Shown here: piece after piece, positions 30,647 through 42,813 of the stretch
Layout: every line of letters starts with the position of its first letter
Numbering within the stretch: position 1 is the stretch's first letter
Assembly (NCBI GenBank): GCA_033439265.1
Contig: JAVTVX010000012.1
Location: 36,520,261-36,584,260, forward strand
Length of the DNA stretch: 64,000 nucleotides
Reading direction: 5' to 3'
Source of the DNA: Dillenia suffruticosa
Lineage: Eukaryota > Streptophyta > Magnoliopsida > Dilleniales > Dilleniaceae
The notes under the pieces: model-generated
Told to the model about the DNA's origin: nothing
Seen by the model: the letters and a program-made list of their open reading frames with translations, nothing else
Databases searched by the model: none
Program-made: the position numbers and the translations under genes

Positions 30647-30899
30647 GGCCCGGCTCTACCCCCACCCTCTCTCTCTCTATCCAGATTGGAATAGGAATAG
30701 TCAAGCGTGCGTGCGTGTGCGTGTGTGTGTGTGTGGGTTTTGAGGAGTGAAGAGAGTAAAATAGAGCACCGTACACGTAATTTAGATCTGAAGTGTGGGA
30801 CCGAGTCACTTGCTTTGACTTCATAATCCTCAATTTTGCCTAAATTCCCTACATTAAACCAATCCAAAATCTTTTATTATTATTATTTTTATTTTTTCC

Positions 30900-32119
30900 T
30901 AATCTCCAAGCTGTTTTTGTTTCTGACCAGAAACCTCCCCCCACGTATTTTGGGTTGAAAATCCAAGTGTCTTTCTGTTCTCCTTGATCGGGTAATTTGA
31001 AATTTTTATCCATTCTATATGAAAAATGAGCTACTACTCCAAGCAAGTTCGAGATCAACAGATTTCTACTCAATCTGCCAGGAGGAATGTGATGCAGCTC
31101 TAGATCAAACCTACGATGACTCAAAATTATGTTTGATCGCTCATATGATACGATACGATTCGAATAATTTCCTACGTTTTAAAATTTTATATTTTATATT
31201 TTATATTTAGATTGTTAATGCCAATACCGCCCCTGACTCAACAAGTTTCCTACCCTTTTAATACGTTTCTAGATAAGTTTTGCGTCTTAATTCAATAAGA
31301 TTATACCCATTTTTTTATTTTTTTATTTTTTTATTTTTTCCGTCGAGGAAGAGGACTTTACGTGTCGTTGCTTCCAAACGTGGAAAACACGATGACAGCT
31401 TCCCTTTCTTCACCACGACAGGGACACCCCCCAAATTGCCCAAAAGAGTCTTCTTTTCAAGAAACTTCAAATTGAAGCTTTTGACACTTTTGTTTCATAA
31501 AGAGTTGGCCTTCTATGGACCCTTGACCATTTCATGGGATTATCATTTTATAAAAAAAAAAATGAAATTATAATTTTTAGTACGATAAATAATATTTGAA
31601 ATTTAAATACGTTTATCTGTCTCTCATTTTATTATTTTTTACATCTGTCTGTATTAAAAGATTTATTTTAACAATTAGTATTTAACATCAGATTTAACTT
31701 TTATCCATAAGTGCAAATTAAGATTTTCCTTAATCAACATCCATGAATCAATAAAAGAAAAAAAAAAAAAAGAAAAGGTCTTAGTGTCTTGCCCTACATA
31801 AAAGACTTTTTGGGTAAGGATCGCATCTTTGACCGGTCTAACCAACAAATGGCCATGATCAACTTGGTTAGTTGGGTATAAGAAATCAGACCATCGTTGA
31901 ATTTTGGGAGGCTATGAACATGTTGTCGCTTTTGGGAATTCACACGAAGACAAAAGAGAAGAATAGAATTGGGGTTGTCTTTGGTGGGTTTCAAAAGAAC
32001 AAAACACTGGCGACCAACGAATACATTGATCTAAAAAGAAAAAAAAAGAATGAAGCCTTTTAGAGATATACCCCAAAATGAAGATCATGTTAAAGAAGAG
32101 GATTATAGTCATAGTATAT

Positions 32120-32172
<53 letters not shown>

Positions 32173-32730
32173 GTCTAGAGAACAAGAAAAGTTGAGCACG
32201 TTTTGGGGAAGGTGGTGTGCCCGTGTCCCATTAAATTCTTTGTCTACTTTTCATTTTTGTTTTGTCTTTCTCCGTGGACTTATACATATACGTTGACAAA
32301 ATATAATTTCCCAGTATATATTCACACGTAAAAATTTGATTTACAATATATTTAATATTACACATTTTATGAAATTTCATTTATTTGAATAATGGTTAAA
32401 TTCAAATCAAATATTTCATGATTATCGGTGATCTTTTTTGCTCTCAAAATTAAGGAAAGATACTTAAAAAGTACCTTTTTTTAATCTCAATTTATAATAA
32501 CTTGTTCATACTTTTATTTTGTTTATAGTATTTTTAATTGAAATACTTTTTGAAGAATATAAAACTTTATAATATAAATTAAATATCAAAAGAAACAGGT
32601 ATTGTCATATCGATATATATACACATAACTGTATCTCTAGCATGGTAACACGTCTTTTGTGGATATTGGTAAATATGCCCATATAGTGGCATTTTCCTAC
32701 AAAGGTAAAATAATTAAAATTTGAATTTAA
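30900..32730. other. Intergenic, no gene; (CT)n(TA)n at 32121-32172
   Basis: Stops in all frames and A/T runs. The compound microsatellite is the main feature. Confidence 0.5.
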
Positions 32731-32734
32731 TTTA

Positions 32735-33100
32735 GAGATAATGGGTGGTTACCCCATTATCAACTCTCCTTAAAACATCTCTCTTATCCTTACGTGAGTG
32801 TAATGATCTTCTTCAATTGAGAGTAGAGGCATCATTCTCATAAAGAATGCATGTTCTTTGAGAAAATTGAGATTGAGTAAAACATATACTCTCTAATGAG
32901 ATTAATTGAGAGTATAGAGAAAATTCTGAATAGAGAATTTTTGTATTATTTAATCACTAGATTTAGGATCGTGACATTGTGATATTGTGGTGATAAATCG
33001 TTTGGTGTGGTTATCATCCTGACTATGAGATTGTTCGAGAAATGTTTCATAGTTTCCAGATTTTCTACATCTATTCATTGAGATATATTTGAAAACTAAA
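32735..33100 (+). mobile_element. Possible solo LTR relic related to the copia element at 42 kb
   Basis: GTGACATTGTGATATTGTGG, GGTTATCATCCTGACTATGA and CTATTCATTGAGATAT follow in the same order as GTGACACTGTGGTGGTGATT, CGTGATCACCATCCCGACTG and CTATGAATTGAGGTA in the LTR at 42312-42813. The match is patchy and I could not find the TG...CA ends or duplications. Confidence 0.4.
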
Positions 33101-33109
33101 TTTTTTAAT

Positions 33110-33674
33110 TTTTTTAAAAAAGATCACCATGTTTCCGTTAGTATCAATTAAATCTAATAGTGGACAATATATCACGCGTTGGTGAGTCATTTTGAAAGTT
33201 TTAACGATATTTGTAAAATTTTTTCATTTAATAAACTGTTGCTAAAAAATTAAATTCCATGTGCTAAATTTTATTTCTCGATTTTTTTGGATTGCTTTGG
33301 CTAGGAGCCACCACTCAGTATTTAAGATTTCATCTCGATTAATTTGTATTGATCCACGATTAAGTCTTAATTGGGAGACGAATCTTTCAACATGACTTTT
33401 TCCATTCTCATAACGAGTCGAACCTAAACATAATTAATAGGTTATCAACGCCCAATCAACATAGGTTTTTATTCCTCAACTTTCAATATCAGTTATCCCG
33501 TACTTGCTTTGTGCACCTTTAAAAGCGAGAAAAATATAGAGATTTGAACTCTTACGAAGAATGAGCGCAAAAAATTCAAAACACTGCTCGAGCAAATGGT
33601 CGGTGGTAAATTTAAAGACATTTTATTGTTGCATAGGAAGACCTCAGCTCAGCGTATAGGGTGATTTAGGCTTC

Positions 33675-33715
<41 letters not shown>

Positions 33716-35033
33716 GTTCCCCATAATTAAATTAATGTTCCAGACGATATAATATATGCTTTTATAAAGGCCCTCTATAACTGGGGGTCAATAATGGATG
33801 CAGGAAACATTTTCTCACTGCATAATTTCAAATGTTTATTTTGTCAAAAGGGTATGGACAAAATGTCTTCTTCCATTGATGTCTAACACCTTGACTCGCT
33901 TTTGGTCTTCCCTCGCCATTGCAAACTAATAAGAATCACTCCTCGAATACTCCTATCCCCAAAATTATTAGGTTATAATTGAACACTGGCTAATTTTTGA
34001 GAAAATAACACTATCTGTCATAATTAAAAAAAAAATTATTCTTTTTATTTACTTAATCAATAATAATTACAATTATTTCCTCTCCTAACAAAAATGGGAG
34101 GGATCAATATTGCTCTGGGTGTGATAATTATGAGGTATTTTTTATTTTTTATTTTTATAAACCACTAGTGCTCGGTATTCATATTGGATTTGATTATATT
34201 CGGTTTAAGTCAAGTTAGACTTTTAAAAAATAAAACTTTTCTGATATTTATTTTTGTTATATATAAAACTTAAATCTGAAATTCTATTTAAAAGATATCA
34301 ATATTCAATTATTAAACGAAACGTTGATATTATGAGATTTTTCTCATAATATGGAATATTGGATTTAACTTATAATTATTACTTTTATTTATCGTTATAA
34401 CCTCACCAAAAGGTCAAAAAACTAATATATATCTTCAAAACCCAAAATAAGAAATAAATTTGGGGTGTGTCCTTCTTCACTGTAAGAGAAAATAAAATTT
34501 TATAACTATTAATAAGCCCTTAAAATTTAATTTAGAGTAATTGGTAACACATGCTTGATGAATAATGTTGTTGTTACTTTCTTAATTAAAATTTTTAATT
34601 TCTTTTTAGACAGTCATGCATACACCATTGAATTGAGTGAGAGAGAGAGAGAGAGAGAGTTATTTAAATTTTCTAAAAAAAGTGAAGAAATTTTAATTCT
34701 AAATTCCACCGATTAAATTAAGACTTATGGATGTGAGAGCACACCCTCCTATATAAAAACTAGAAGTTCTTTTTTTTTTTTTTTTTTTTTTTTGTAAGCC
34801 AGAGCCTAAAAAAGGTTGGGAGAGAAGGTTGGACTGAGATATTGGGTTGACGAAAGACCGAATCGCACGTGGCTTACTTGCATGCTTAGAAAAAACCAGA
34901 GGATTGGTTACGTGTGGGACCAAACAGCAGACTTTTGAAGGCCCATGACGGTGGATGATGTTGACCAAAAAATTGCATTGCATTAATCTTAACAACCTTT
35001 CACACACCCCACTGATATCGCAAGACTAATATT

Positions 35034-35072
<39 letters not shown>

Positions 35073-35574
35073 ATTATGAATCTAAATTATTGTTTCATGT
35101 TCCATGGTGCCCGAAATTTCAAGAGTAAACAACGATCATGATAAATATTTAATATTAAATTATCAGTATATTTTTATCGATTAAAAAAATAAAATATTAA
35201 AATGGATAATTTATTTGATTCATTTACGAGAATTAAGGGAGCGATTAGCGAGTGACATATGATCATTTCTTGAAATTTTAAAGAAAAAATTTAATATATA
35301 TCGATTATTGGTTAATAAATATTACTAAAAGTCATATGAATGACGTAAATATCTTTTAGAATACATTCTATAATCTAAAAATTATTACCCTTTAGCCCTA
35401 ACTCATACTTCTTTCTCATAATATAAATTTTTTACTTTTTCTCATTTTTAAACATCCATCCCCTTCTCTTGCGGGCTATGCTTTCATTAATGGTGACGTT
35501 CAATCTAATTTCTCTAAATTTCAAAGGCCACTTGCAATCCCTCGAACGGTCATATTTATAGCAAAGACTTTAAA

Positions 35575-35609
<35 letters not shown>

Positions 35610-37238
35610 AATATTATGTACTTTTCGAGGTGTAGAAAAATAAGTTGAATCCCATCATTCGTTGTCAACTCAACTGCAGGCTCCTTTCCTTATTTTTGTC
35701 TTTTCTTATTTTTATTTTTTAAAGATAAAATATAATATATATATATATTTAAAATTATAATTTTCAGATATTAAAAAAAAAATAATAAGGGCAACCATCC
35801 TTCAAATGGGTAGTTGAGTGAGAAACAAAATTGAAGGTTGGGCTGGGACAAGGAAGAAACAGAACCTTGCGAATAAGTGAGCATAGGACAACATGAAACA
35901 CGTGCTTACAAAGGTGAGGACGCAAACTATTGTTGCTATAATTGTTTTTATTTTAAGGTTTTCAATCTATCCCTTGGTTCCATTAATATGTCCTTTAAGG
36001 TTTTTATATAGGAATTAAGAAAATAATTAAATGACTTTTATTATACAAAAATATCATTATTTTCACTAAATTATCCTTTCTCTCACTTAATTAATAGTTG
36101 TCTCTATTTACTAATTTTCTATATATATATCAATTCTTTTTTCGTTAAACAAACATTAAATATCTCTCTTCTACTCTGATGTTAAGATAAAAACGATAGA
36201 AAAAGATAAAATAGATAATAAAAATGAAATATGTAGATTTAAATAAATAAATCAATAAAGTTATCTGATTTAATCGAAATACAATAAAGGATAAGGCAAA
36301 GTTTGAAGAAATAAATGAATATGGTATAGATATGGTCGATTTCAAGCGGGTGAAAACTTAAAATAAAAATTCAGAATGGGTATAGAAATTCTATCTCCTT
36401 AGAACATTGCCCTTGCCTTAGGCCATATATAGGTGTCATCCATGAGCCAAACAAAGAAAAAATTAATATAAATTTCTTTTATCTTTGTTAATGTAGGACC
36501 AAGCAGCGTAAATTCAAAATATAGAAAAATTTGACTTAATAATATATCTATTAATTTAAAATATAATTTTTTATTCTCAAAACTCGAATTTAAAATTTTA
36601 ATTAAAAAAATTTAGTATTCCACCAAAACTTACGAGTCATTAGCATAATTTTTTCCTCTATCACGCTACGAACCGCACCAATATTTTCTACAAAGGAAAG
36701 CTAAGCCCTCGTCCATAATTGGTGGCATACTTGAAATAGAGAGTATCGGAAAATGATGGTTGAGAGCTACATTAAGCTTAGATTTGACCTAAGGGTCGGC
36801 TCTAAGCATTCATTTTCTACAAGAATTAAAACGACATTTGAGCATGCAGTCCCATTGTCGTTTACGCGTTCATCTGTCCCTCTCTTATCCACAAGAGTCT
36901 TTCTTTGAGGTTAACTTATTTGTGGAAAATAAAAGATTGTCCACCTTAGTCATCCATGAAAAATTACAACAAAAGAATCAATTTTTTTGTGGCTAAATTT
37001 CTTCTGTACTCTCTTTCATCTAGATAGAGAATATTTTGTATTCACATTTCATGTCTAATTTTAGCGTAACCGTTTTTATTTATTTATTTATTTATCGTAT
37101 ACAGAGATAGCTTTCTACAACTTGGCAAAAGTAGATCGAGCCAATGTTGCTGAGCTTGGCCTATGAGGGTTGACGCTTGATCCATGTGACCTGAATGTGA
37201 GATGAAGGATTCGAGGAATTTGAGGAAAAAGGCATGTC
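33110..37238. other. AT-rich gene desert with TA microsatellites
   Basis: No gene seen. (TA)n tracts at 33682-33710, 35035-35068 and 35576-35606, a (GA)n at 34638-34659 and a T-run at 34770-34793. The minus-strand frame at 34699-35007 is not recognisable. Confidence 0.5.
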
Positions 37239-37254
37239 GAATGTGTGGGCATGT

Positions 37255-37454
37255 ACCAACGTCTGATAGTTAAGTTGATTCAGGAAATGACGCTCCTTAA
37301 TCATGGTTGGAAATTCGATCCCTCATGGAAATAGAAAAATCAGTATTGGGAGACCTACCCCCTCAATTGGACCCTACAAACGGTCGACCCAAATTAGTCG
37401 GGACGAAATCTCGGATATTGAGTTGGTGACTCAGCCATGGTACAAAAAAAAAAA
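37255..37454 (+). mobile_element. SINE copy A, with 14-bp target-site duplications
   Basis: Direct repeats ATGTGTGGGCATGT at 37241-37254 and 37455-37468 bound it exactly. The head CAACGTCTGATAGTTAAGTT is box A-like and AAATTCGATCCC box B-like, followed by CCTACCCCCTCAATTGGACC, GATATTGAGTTGGTGACTCA and a poly(A) run. Length is about 200 bases. It belongs to the same family as the copies at 37469, 37858, 42057 and 50562. Confidence 0.85.
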
Positions 37455-37468
37455 ATGTGTGGGCATGT

Positions 37469-37654
37469 TAACTAATAGACAGTTGGTTTAGTAGGATGTG
37501 GTAATAGATCTCTTAATTAAGTTTCCGAATTCAACTCACGATTTGGGAATGAAAAAAATTACGTTGAGAGGATAGATTGGGACACTGCAAGTCCCGAATC
37601 GGATTAGTTAGAATATGATTCTAGATGTCAGTTGATATAATACCAAAAAAAAGA
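37469..37654 (+). mobile_element. SINE copy B, directly downstream of copy A
   Basis: It starts TAACTAATAGACAGTTGGTTTA, ends GATATAATACC plus an A-run, and shares ATTACGTTGAGAGGAT and CGGATTAGTTAGAATATGAT with the family. Its left flank is the 14-bp repeat at 37455-37468 and its right flank, 37655-37668, is the same repeat with two changes. It therefore used the same target site before copy A. Confidence 0.8.
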
Positions 37655-37857
37655 ATATGTGGGCAAGTAAAACATCATTCTTCTTATTGAATCACATAAT
37701 ACGAGTAAGAAATTTCTGACTCTAATATCAACCGAATTTAATTTCAAAATTATATATTATTTTAGAAATTTTTATCAATTGAACTACTCTGGGACAGGTA
37801 GAGAACCCTTTGGTTGGCGGGCATGTGTGTGCCAAAGTACAAAATGATTAGAAAAAA

Positions 37858-38052
37858 ACTAATGAATAGTCGGTTTAATGAAATAGGGTGTTGGATCGTT
37901 AAATCAAATCTCGAGTTTGAAATTTGAAAATGAAAAAAAATTACGTTAAAAAAGTTATCATCCTAAATAGAACTCTATAAACGTTTGAATTGAATTAATC
38001 AAAATATGATTTTGAATATCGATTATTTAATTATATTAAAAGAAAAAAAAAA
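37858..38052 (+). mobile_element. SINE copy C, diverged
   Basis: TAATGAATAGTCGGTTTAATG begins it; AAAATTACGTTAAAAAAGTT and GAATTAATCAAAATATGATT match copies B and D; it ends in an A-run at 38039-38051. Flanks GTACAAAATGATTAG (37838) and GTACAAGAAGGAACTAG (38065) may be decayed duplications. Confidence 0.65.
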
Positions 38053-38059
38053 CAATAAC

Positions 38060-39220
38060 AACATGTACAAGAAGGAACTAGAGAAAGCATCTGAATTGGT
38101 TTGGTTAGGTTTTGTTGGACCTTTTAGGGCTGAAATAAAGGGAATTTAAGTCCAAGGTTGGTGAAGTTGCGTGGTCAAGCCTTCAATCAATTCCCAATAA
38201 ACTTAACTCAGTAGGTTTGGGCTGGATTCGATCGTTTATACATTAAAAATTGTAAACACAAACGAACAATTCCACACAATAGATTTTGAAAAATTTGCCA
38301 AATATTTGGGCTGGACTTAACTATACCCACGGGTCTAAAAGCACTGCAAAATTCTAAAAAATACAGGCCCAACTGGCCGGGTGAGGCCACTGATGCTCAA
38401 CTTGAGAAAGATCTTCTAATTGGGCCTATAAATTGGGCCAATCTGTCTCAGGCGGATGAGAATACCGCCTGCTGTTTACAAGAAGCACCAAGACAGAAAA
38501 AGGAAAAGAACTATGAAGTCTCATAGTGAAGTGTTTCATCAAGTTAACAACAAATTTGAAGCTTATGCAATGGTAACCGGCATCCAATTGAAAAGATCTC
38601 AACATATTAGCCCATTTTGGAACATTCAAGCTATCAATCTTCTCCAGAGGACTTGACCATTCCAAATCATTTAATGCCCTGATCAATTGGTATGAAATTT
38701 TATCTTCGAAACAAATTTCTAGCCAGGCCCTTAACAACACACTAAAAACCCAATTTGTAAGGAGAAGAGAGGTTGCGTATTTGTAGTGGAATAGTTATAT
38801 ATATATATCTCCCTTAATTGGGCCCACAACGATTAAAATCACATTAGTTGAGTTTTCAAATACCGGTGATCAAGTATCGATATATATAAAGATTACTATT
38901 TTATTAGACTTACTAATTATATTACAGCTACTGATTTTAGAAAATAATAATAATGGAAAATATGAAATAGTGTTATAAATTGAACTTTTGAAGTAATACA
39001 TATTATTATCCAAGAAAAAAAGGAAACTAGAGAGGGTGTATGTGTAAGTATGAGTGGGAGGAAAAAATAAGAGAGAAAGAAAAGTCATTCAAATTGATAC
39101 TCAAGACAGTCAATAATCATTCTTCTTATCCTTCTCTCTCATTCTCAGGCAGAAAGCAAAAGCACCAAATAAAGAATTAAAGAGCGGGGCATAAAAGAAA
39201 ACTAAAGTGAAAGTGGGGAA
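38060..39220. other. Intergenic; unassigned minus-strand frame at 38426-38740
   Basis: The 104-codon minus-strand frame reads plausibly as protein (ISYQLIRALNDLEWSSPLEK, VPKWANMLRSF), but I do not recognise it and it lacks context. The rest holds no gene. Confidence 0.35.
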
Positions 39221-39227
39221 AAGAGAA

Positions 39228-39236
39228 CTATAAAAA
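39228..39236 (+). promoter_or_regulatory. TATA box of the WAK-like gene
   Basis: CTATAAAAA about 100 bases before the ATG at 39337, a typical plant distance. Confidence 0.6.
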
Positions 39237-39336
39237 GAAACCCCACATAGAGATTCTTCAATTCTCACCACTAAGGCAATGCTTTCCTTTCCTTAAACCA
39301 TCCAAAATCTTGCTTCACAAAACAAAAAACTTTGAA

Positions 39337-40745
39337 ATGGACTCTCTCTTCACCCACAAACTCATCAACCCAAATATGCTTTTCCAAATCTTTACATTTA
39401 TTAATCTTCAATTCCTTTCTTTTACTTCTTCTCAATCAAGTCTATGCAGAACCTCATGTGGTGACATTCCAATTAGGTACCCATTTGGGATAGATGATGG
39501 TTGTGGAAGTCCTTATTATAGGTACGTTCTTGCTTGCTCCAATTCACAGAAACTTGAGCTCCGAACACCATCAGGAAGATACCCAGTACGCAGTCTAAGC
39601 TACTCTGATCCTCACATATTAGTTTCCGATCCTTTCATGTGGAATTGCCAAGATGGTGACAATTTTCGCGCAACAAGGCCTTTTAGTCTTGACACAAGCA
39701 CTCATTTTTCTTTATCTCCGCAAAATGACTATCTTTTCTTCAATTGTAGTGAAGAGAATGTTATCATTGAGCCTAAGCCTATTTTTTGTGAGAGATTTCC
39801 CGATAGGTGTGACTCTTCTTGTGACAGTTCTAGCTACCTCTGTCGCCATTTGCCCGAGTGTGCTTCAGCTTTACATGGAAGTTCTTGCTGTTCTTACTAT
39901 CCTAAAGCCACAGAGTCATTGAGGTTGATGCTCAAGTATTGTGCTACTTATACTAGTGTGTATTGGAGAAGCAATAGTGCAGCTCCTTATGATCAAGTGC
40001 CTGAGTATGGAATTAGGATTGATTTTGATATACCAGTGACAACGCGTTGCCTTCAGTGTCAAGATGTTTCAAAAGGAGGAGGTGTTTGTGGATTTGATAC
40101 TGAGACATTGAGCTTCTTGTGCCTATGCAAAGAAGGGAATGTTACCACATTTTGTAAAGGTATGTATGGGGGATTTATTTTACATTTCTCTTCTTAATTT
40201 GCATAATTTGGAATTAGCTAGCCTAAAACAAGAATTTCTCATGTTTTCTCTGATTACCCACTTCATGTTTTTTCTCACTAAGGTCTTGATTAAGAACTTT
40301 GGCTCAAAGGTCACTCAGAGAATAGCTGGTAACTCATGTATGTTATAAAGGTCTTAGGCTCCACACTGGTCCCCCCACCCCCAAAGGGAAAATGGTCTTA
40401 AGTTCTCGACTAACCAGGTAGTGAAATTTACCATGAGTGTATTCTGCTACAAATAATATTTCTGTGTGCATGTGTGTGCAGATCATAGCAATTCACAGCA
40501 GAATAGGAGGGCTGGAGTGATCGCAGGTGAAGTAATTTGATTGAGTTATTGTTTCTAACGTATGGAAACTCGGATTGAAAGGTTTGGATTTTTTATGGAA
40601 TCTCTACAACGGCGCAGGGACAGTGACTGCAGTTTCTGCAGCTGGTTTATTAGGAGCTGGAGCTGGTATATGGTACATAAGGAAAATGAAGGCAACTGCA
40701 CCAGTCACATGCGGGGTCCAAAGCAGTGAGAATAGGCTCTTTTGA
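39337..40745 (+). CDS. Kinase-less wall-associated receptor-like protein (GUB_WAK + WAK_assoc)
   Basis: Three exons (39337-40159, 40482-40526, 40618-40745) join into 331 residues; an upstream in-frame ATG at 39310 would add nine. After a signal peptide (about 1-34), CRTSCGDIPIRYPFGIDDGC is the hallmark start of a galacturonan-binding GUB_WAK domain. A Cys-rich WAK-associated domain follows, ending RCLQCQDVSKGGGVCGFDTE and CLCKEGNVTTFC. Exons 2-3 encode a short linker and one Gly-rich membrane helix (VSAAGLLGAGAGIWYI), then a 25-residue basic tail ending ENRLF. No kinase domain follows: the stop is TGA at 40743-40745. The protein should sit in the plasma membrane with its ectodomain in the wall. 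Pectin binding is inferred from family. Such truncated members are known in plants. Confidence 0.85.
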
Positions 40746-41326
40746 AGGCAACCTCACAAGATGATTTCCTATTCTATTTTCTCTTTTTCTCGTTGTCTCC
40801 GTAGTACCCTTTTCCGGTTTTCGACTTCTTTTATTGGTTTCTTCATCTATACTTGTCGGTTCACTTTTTTGATGTCTTTGTTGAAATGCAACAACATATG
40901 TAATTTTGTTGTTGAAAGTATCATTAGTCTTCTATTCGGCTTCAATTAGATCAACCGGCAAGAGACGCACACCATCTAAGGTCGATAATCTTCTTTCCTC
41001 GATCTCATACAGAAATATGCTTTTATAACTAACAAAAGATTGGATATCATAACCGGTTGACAGGAAAAGAGAGAAATAACTCACTCAAAAGGGAAAAAAA
41101 CACAAAGGAGAAAATGGAAAAACAAAAGCAGAATATCAAATTGATTTGCACAAATCAGCAGGATCTAGTAAGAGCACAATTGAGAGGACCTGTATCAGAT
41201 GTCAAAGCGGGGAACAAGTCCTCCAGGTGCAGCACTAAATTATAGAGTCGGTATGTAGTCAGGAGAACAAGTTCCCTAACCAGATGGCACAAAGTGGGCT
41301 CCATTTAGTAAAATGTCCCTCGAATA
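40285..41326. repeat. Duplicated block, copy 1 (pairs with 53617-54702)
   Basis: Intron 1, exon 2, exon 3 and the 3' flank of the WAK-like gene, plus the reversed pectate lyase 3' end, match 53617-54702 with small indels. Landmarks in both include AGAATAGCTGGTAACTCATG, AGATCATAGCAATTCACAGC and the tail near AAACACAAAGGAGAAAATGG. Confidence 0.85.
41145..41326 (-). pseudogene. 3'-end fragment of a pectate lyase
   Basis: The minus strand matches the last codons and 3' UTR of the intact pectate lyase at 54535 and above. The match includes the region coding for [11 protein letters not shown], but with an extra G (GCGGGGAAC against GCGGGAAC) that shifts the frame. Homology stops abruptly near 41326, in the block corresponding to [11 protein letters not shown]. 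Only about 60 codons remain. Confidence 0.75.
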
Positions 41327-41611
41327 CCCTGTAAAACTGCACTCTCTATGAGTACTGGTTGTTTAGGGTTTGGAGAGATTGTGGGTGAGAGAGGCATTTT
41401 GAATAACTACTTAATGCCGCCTGGGAAGGGTCCAAAGGACGCTTGCATTTTTTTTTGGGTTCTGGAAAATGGGGATGGTTAGCAATACGGAGAGTTTGGG
41501 GGGTTTGGGAGAGAGATTGTAAGGGGTGACAGCAGAGTATTTTTGAGTTTTGAAAGGGAAAGATTTCGGACACATATAAGATTAATTTATCCCACTCTCA
41601 ACACTTTCCCC

Positions 41612-41852
41612 TTTTTTTTTTTTTTATTATTATTCGCTCGACCATGCCATGTGCTCCCTTGGTCGTGTAGGCTATCATGTCGATAATGACGAGCTCAGTG
41701 TTAGGCCCGAAGAATGGCTTCGATGACATCATCTTCTTGGCGATAATAACAAGCATGGAGTAATCGAAAGTGGAATCTCGCAGGGTATACGACATGCCCG
41801 GCAGAGAATTGCCAGGCAAACCCAATATCCAATGCCGCTCCAGTAAAAACAA
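41612..41852 (-). other. Unassigned open frame ending in an A-run, minus strand
   Basis: The frame reads RHWILGLPGNSLPGMSYTL, then STFDYSMLVIIAKKMMSSKP and FFGPNTELVIIDMIAYTTKG, and then runs into a poly(A) (41618-41630 on the plus strand as T). Base composition is more even than its surroundings. I do not recognise the protein. The A-run raises the possibility of a retrocopy or a LINE/SINE 3' end. Confidence 0.3.
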
Positions 41853-42056
41853 TGTGTAAAATTTGGATGCTTGAGAGGTTCTCTAATGGCTTTAGGCCTT
41901 GTCCTCAACAGTATCAGAGTAATTATGACATAAGGACAATAATATACTTCACAACAAAGTAACTCAAATTGAGTGAGTATACAACCATACATGAAACGTA
42001 TTTAAAATTTCAACATCTTTAGAAAGAAGCCTCAAGGACGAATATTCAAATACAAA

Positions 42057-42239
42057 GAGTTAATGTAATGTGACGTCAAATCTTTTAATTAAGTTTTTGA
42101 TTTCGATTCGTGATTTAAATATGAAAAAAATTACGTTAAAAGATTAACCTCTTAATGGGTTATTATAAATCTCGAATTGGATTAATCGGAATATGATTCA
42201 GGATATTGGTTGATTTAACACCAACAAAAGAAAAAAAAA
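42057..42239 (+). mobile_element. SINE copy D
   Basis: ATTACGTTAAAAGATTAACC, CGAATTGGATTAATCGGAAT and GGATATTGGTTGATTTAACA followed by an A-run match the family. TTTCGATTCGTG is box B-like. It lies 70 bases before the copia element. Duplications are not clear. Confidence 0.65.
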
Positions 42240-42311
42240 ATGTAAAGATGCACGCCATAAGATTTGGAAATATGTTATGATCACACATATTTACTAATCC
42301 GAAAAGCATAT

Positions 42312-42813
42312 TGTAGGTTATTTATGTCCATTGTGGGGCATTTTGGTAAGAATGAGATAATAGGGTAACTCCCATTATTACTTACCAACATTAACCATGC
42401 ATTTTGGTAACCCCCACCAATTAAGTGAAATTGCTCTTACCTTCCTTCTGTGAGAGGGAATAATGGAGGAAATTCTCATTCTCCTTCCTTGTGGCGTGAA
42501 CAGTAACCACGATGAGGGAAGATGGCTAGGGTTTCATATATTCTCCAGAGAGAGAAAAAATAGAGAAAGGGATGGAGATTTTCGCGTAGGAAAATCTCCC
42601 ATCGTCAAGCAAATCACCGGACATGAGGTTGAGGCGTTGTGACACTGTGGTGGTGATTCGACTAACCTCGTGATCACCATCCCGACTGCGAAATTGGATC
42701 AAGGAACGTGTCACTTGAAGATTCTATGAATTGAGGTACCCTAAACCCGATCTATTTTATTTTCCGAAAATTATTGTATGCTTCCGCTGCATGAGAATCC
42801 TAAAAATCCAACA
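42312..42813 (+). repeat. 5' LTR
   Basis: Starts TGTAGGTTATTTATG and ends TAAAAATCCAACA, immediately followed by the primer-binding site. 502 bases. Confidence 0.93.

Noticed and set aside
30547..30867. Minus-strand frame across (GT)n upstream of WRKY
   Set aside because: Driven by simple repeats (Thr-His runs); lies in the WRKY promoter.
36145..36345. Hydrophobic minus-strand frame resembling a membrane peptide
   Set aside because: AT-rich composition gives Phe/Ile-rich frames by chance; no start context or family.
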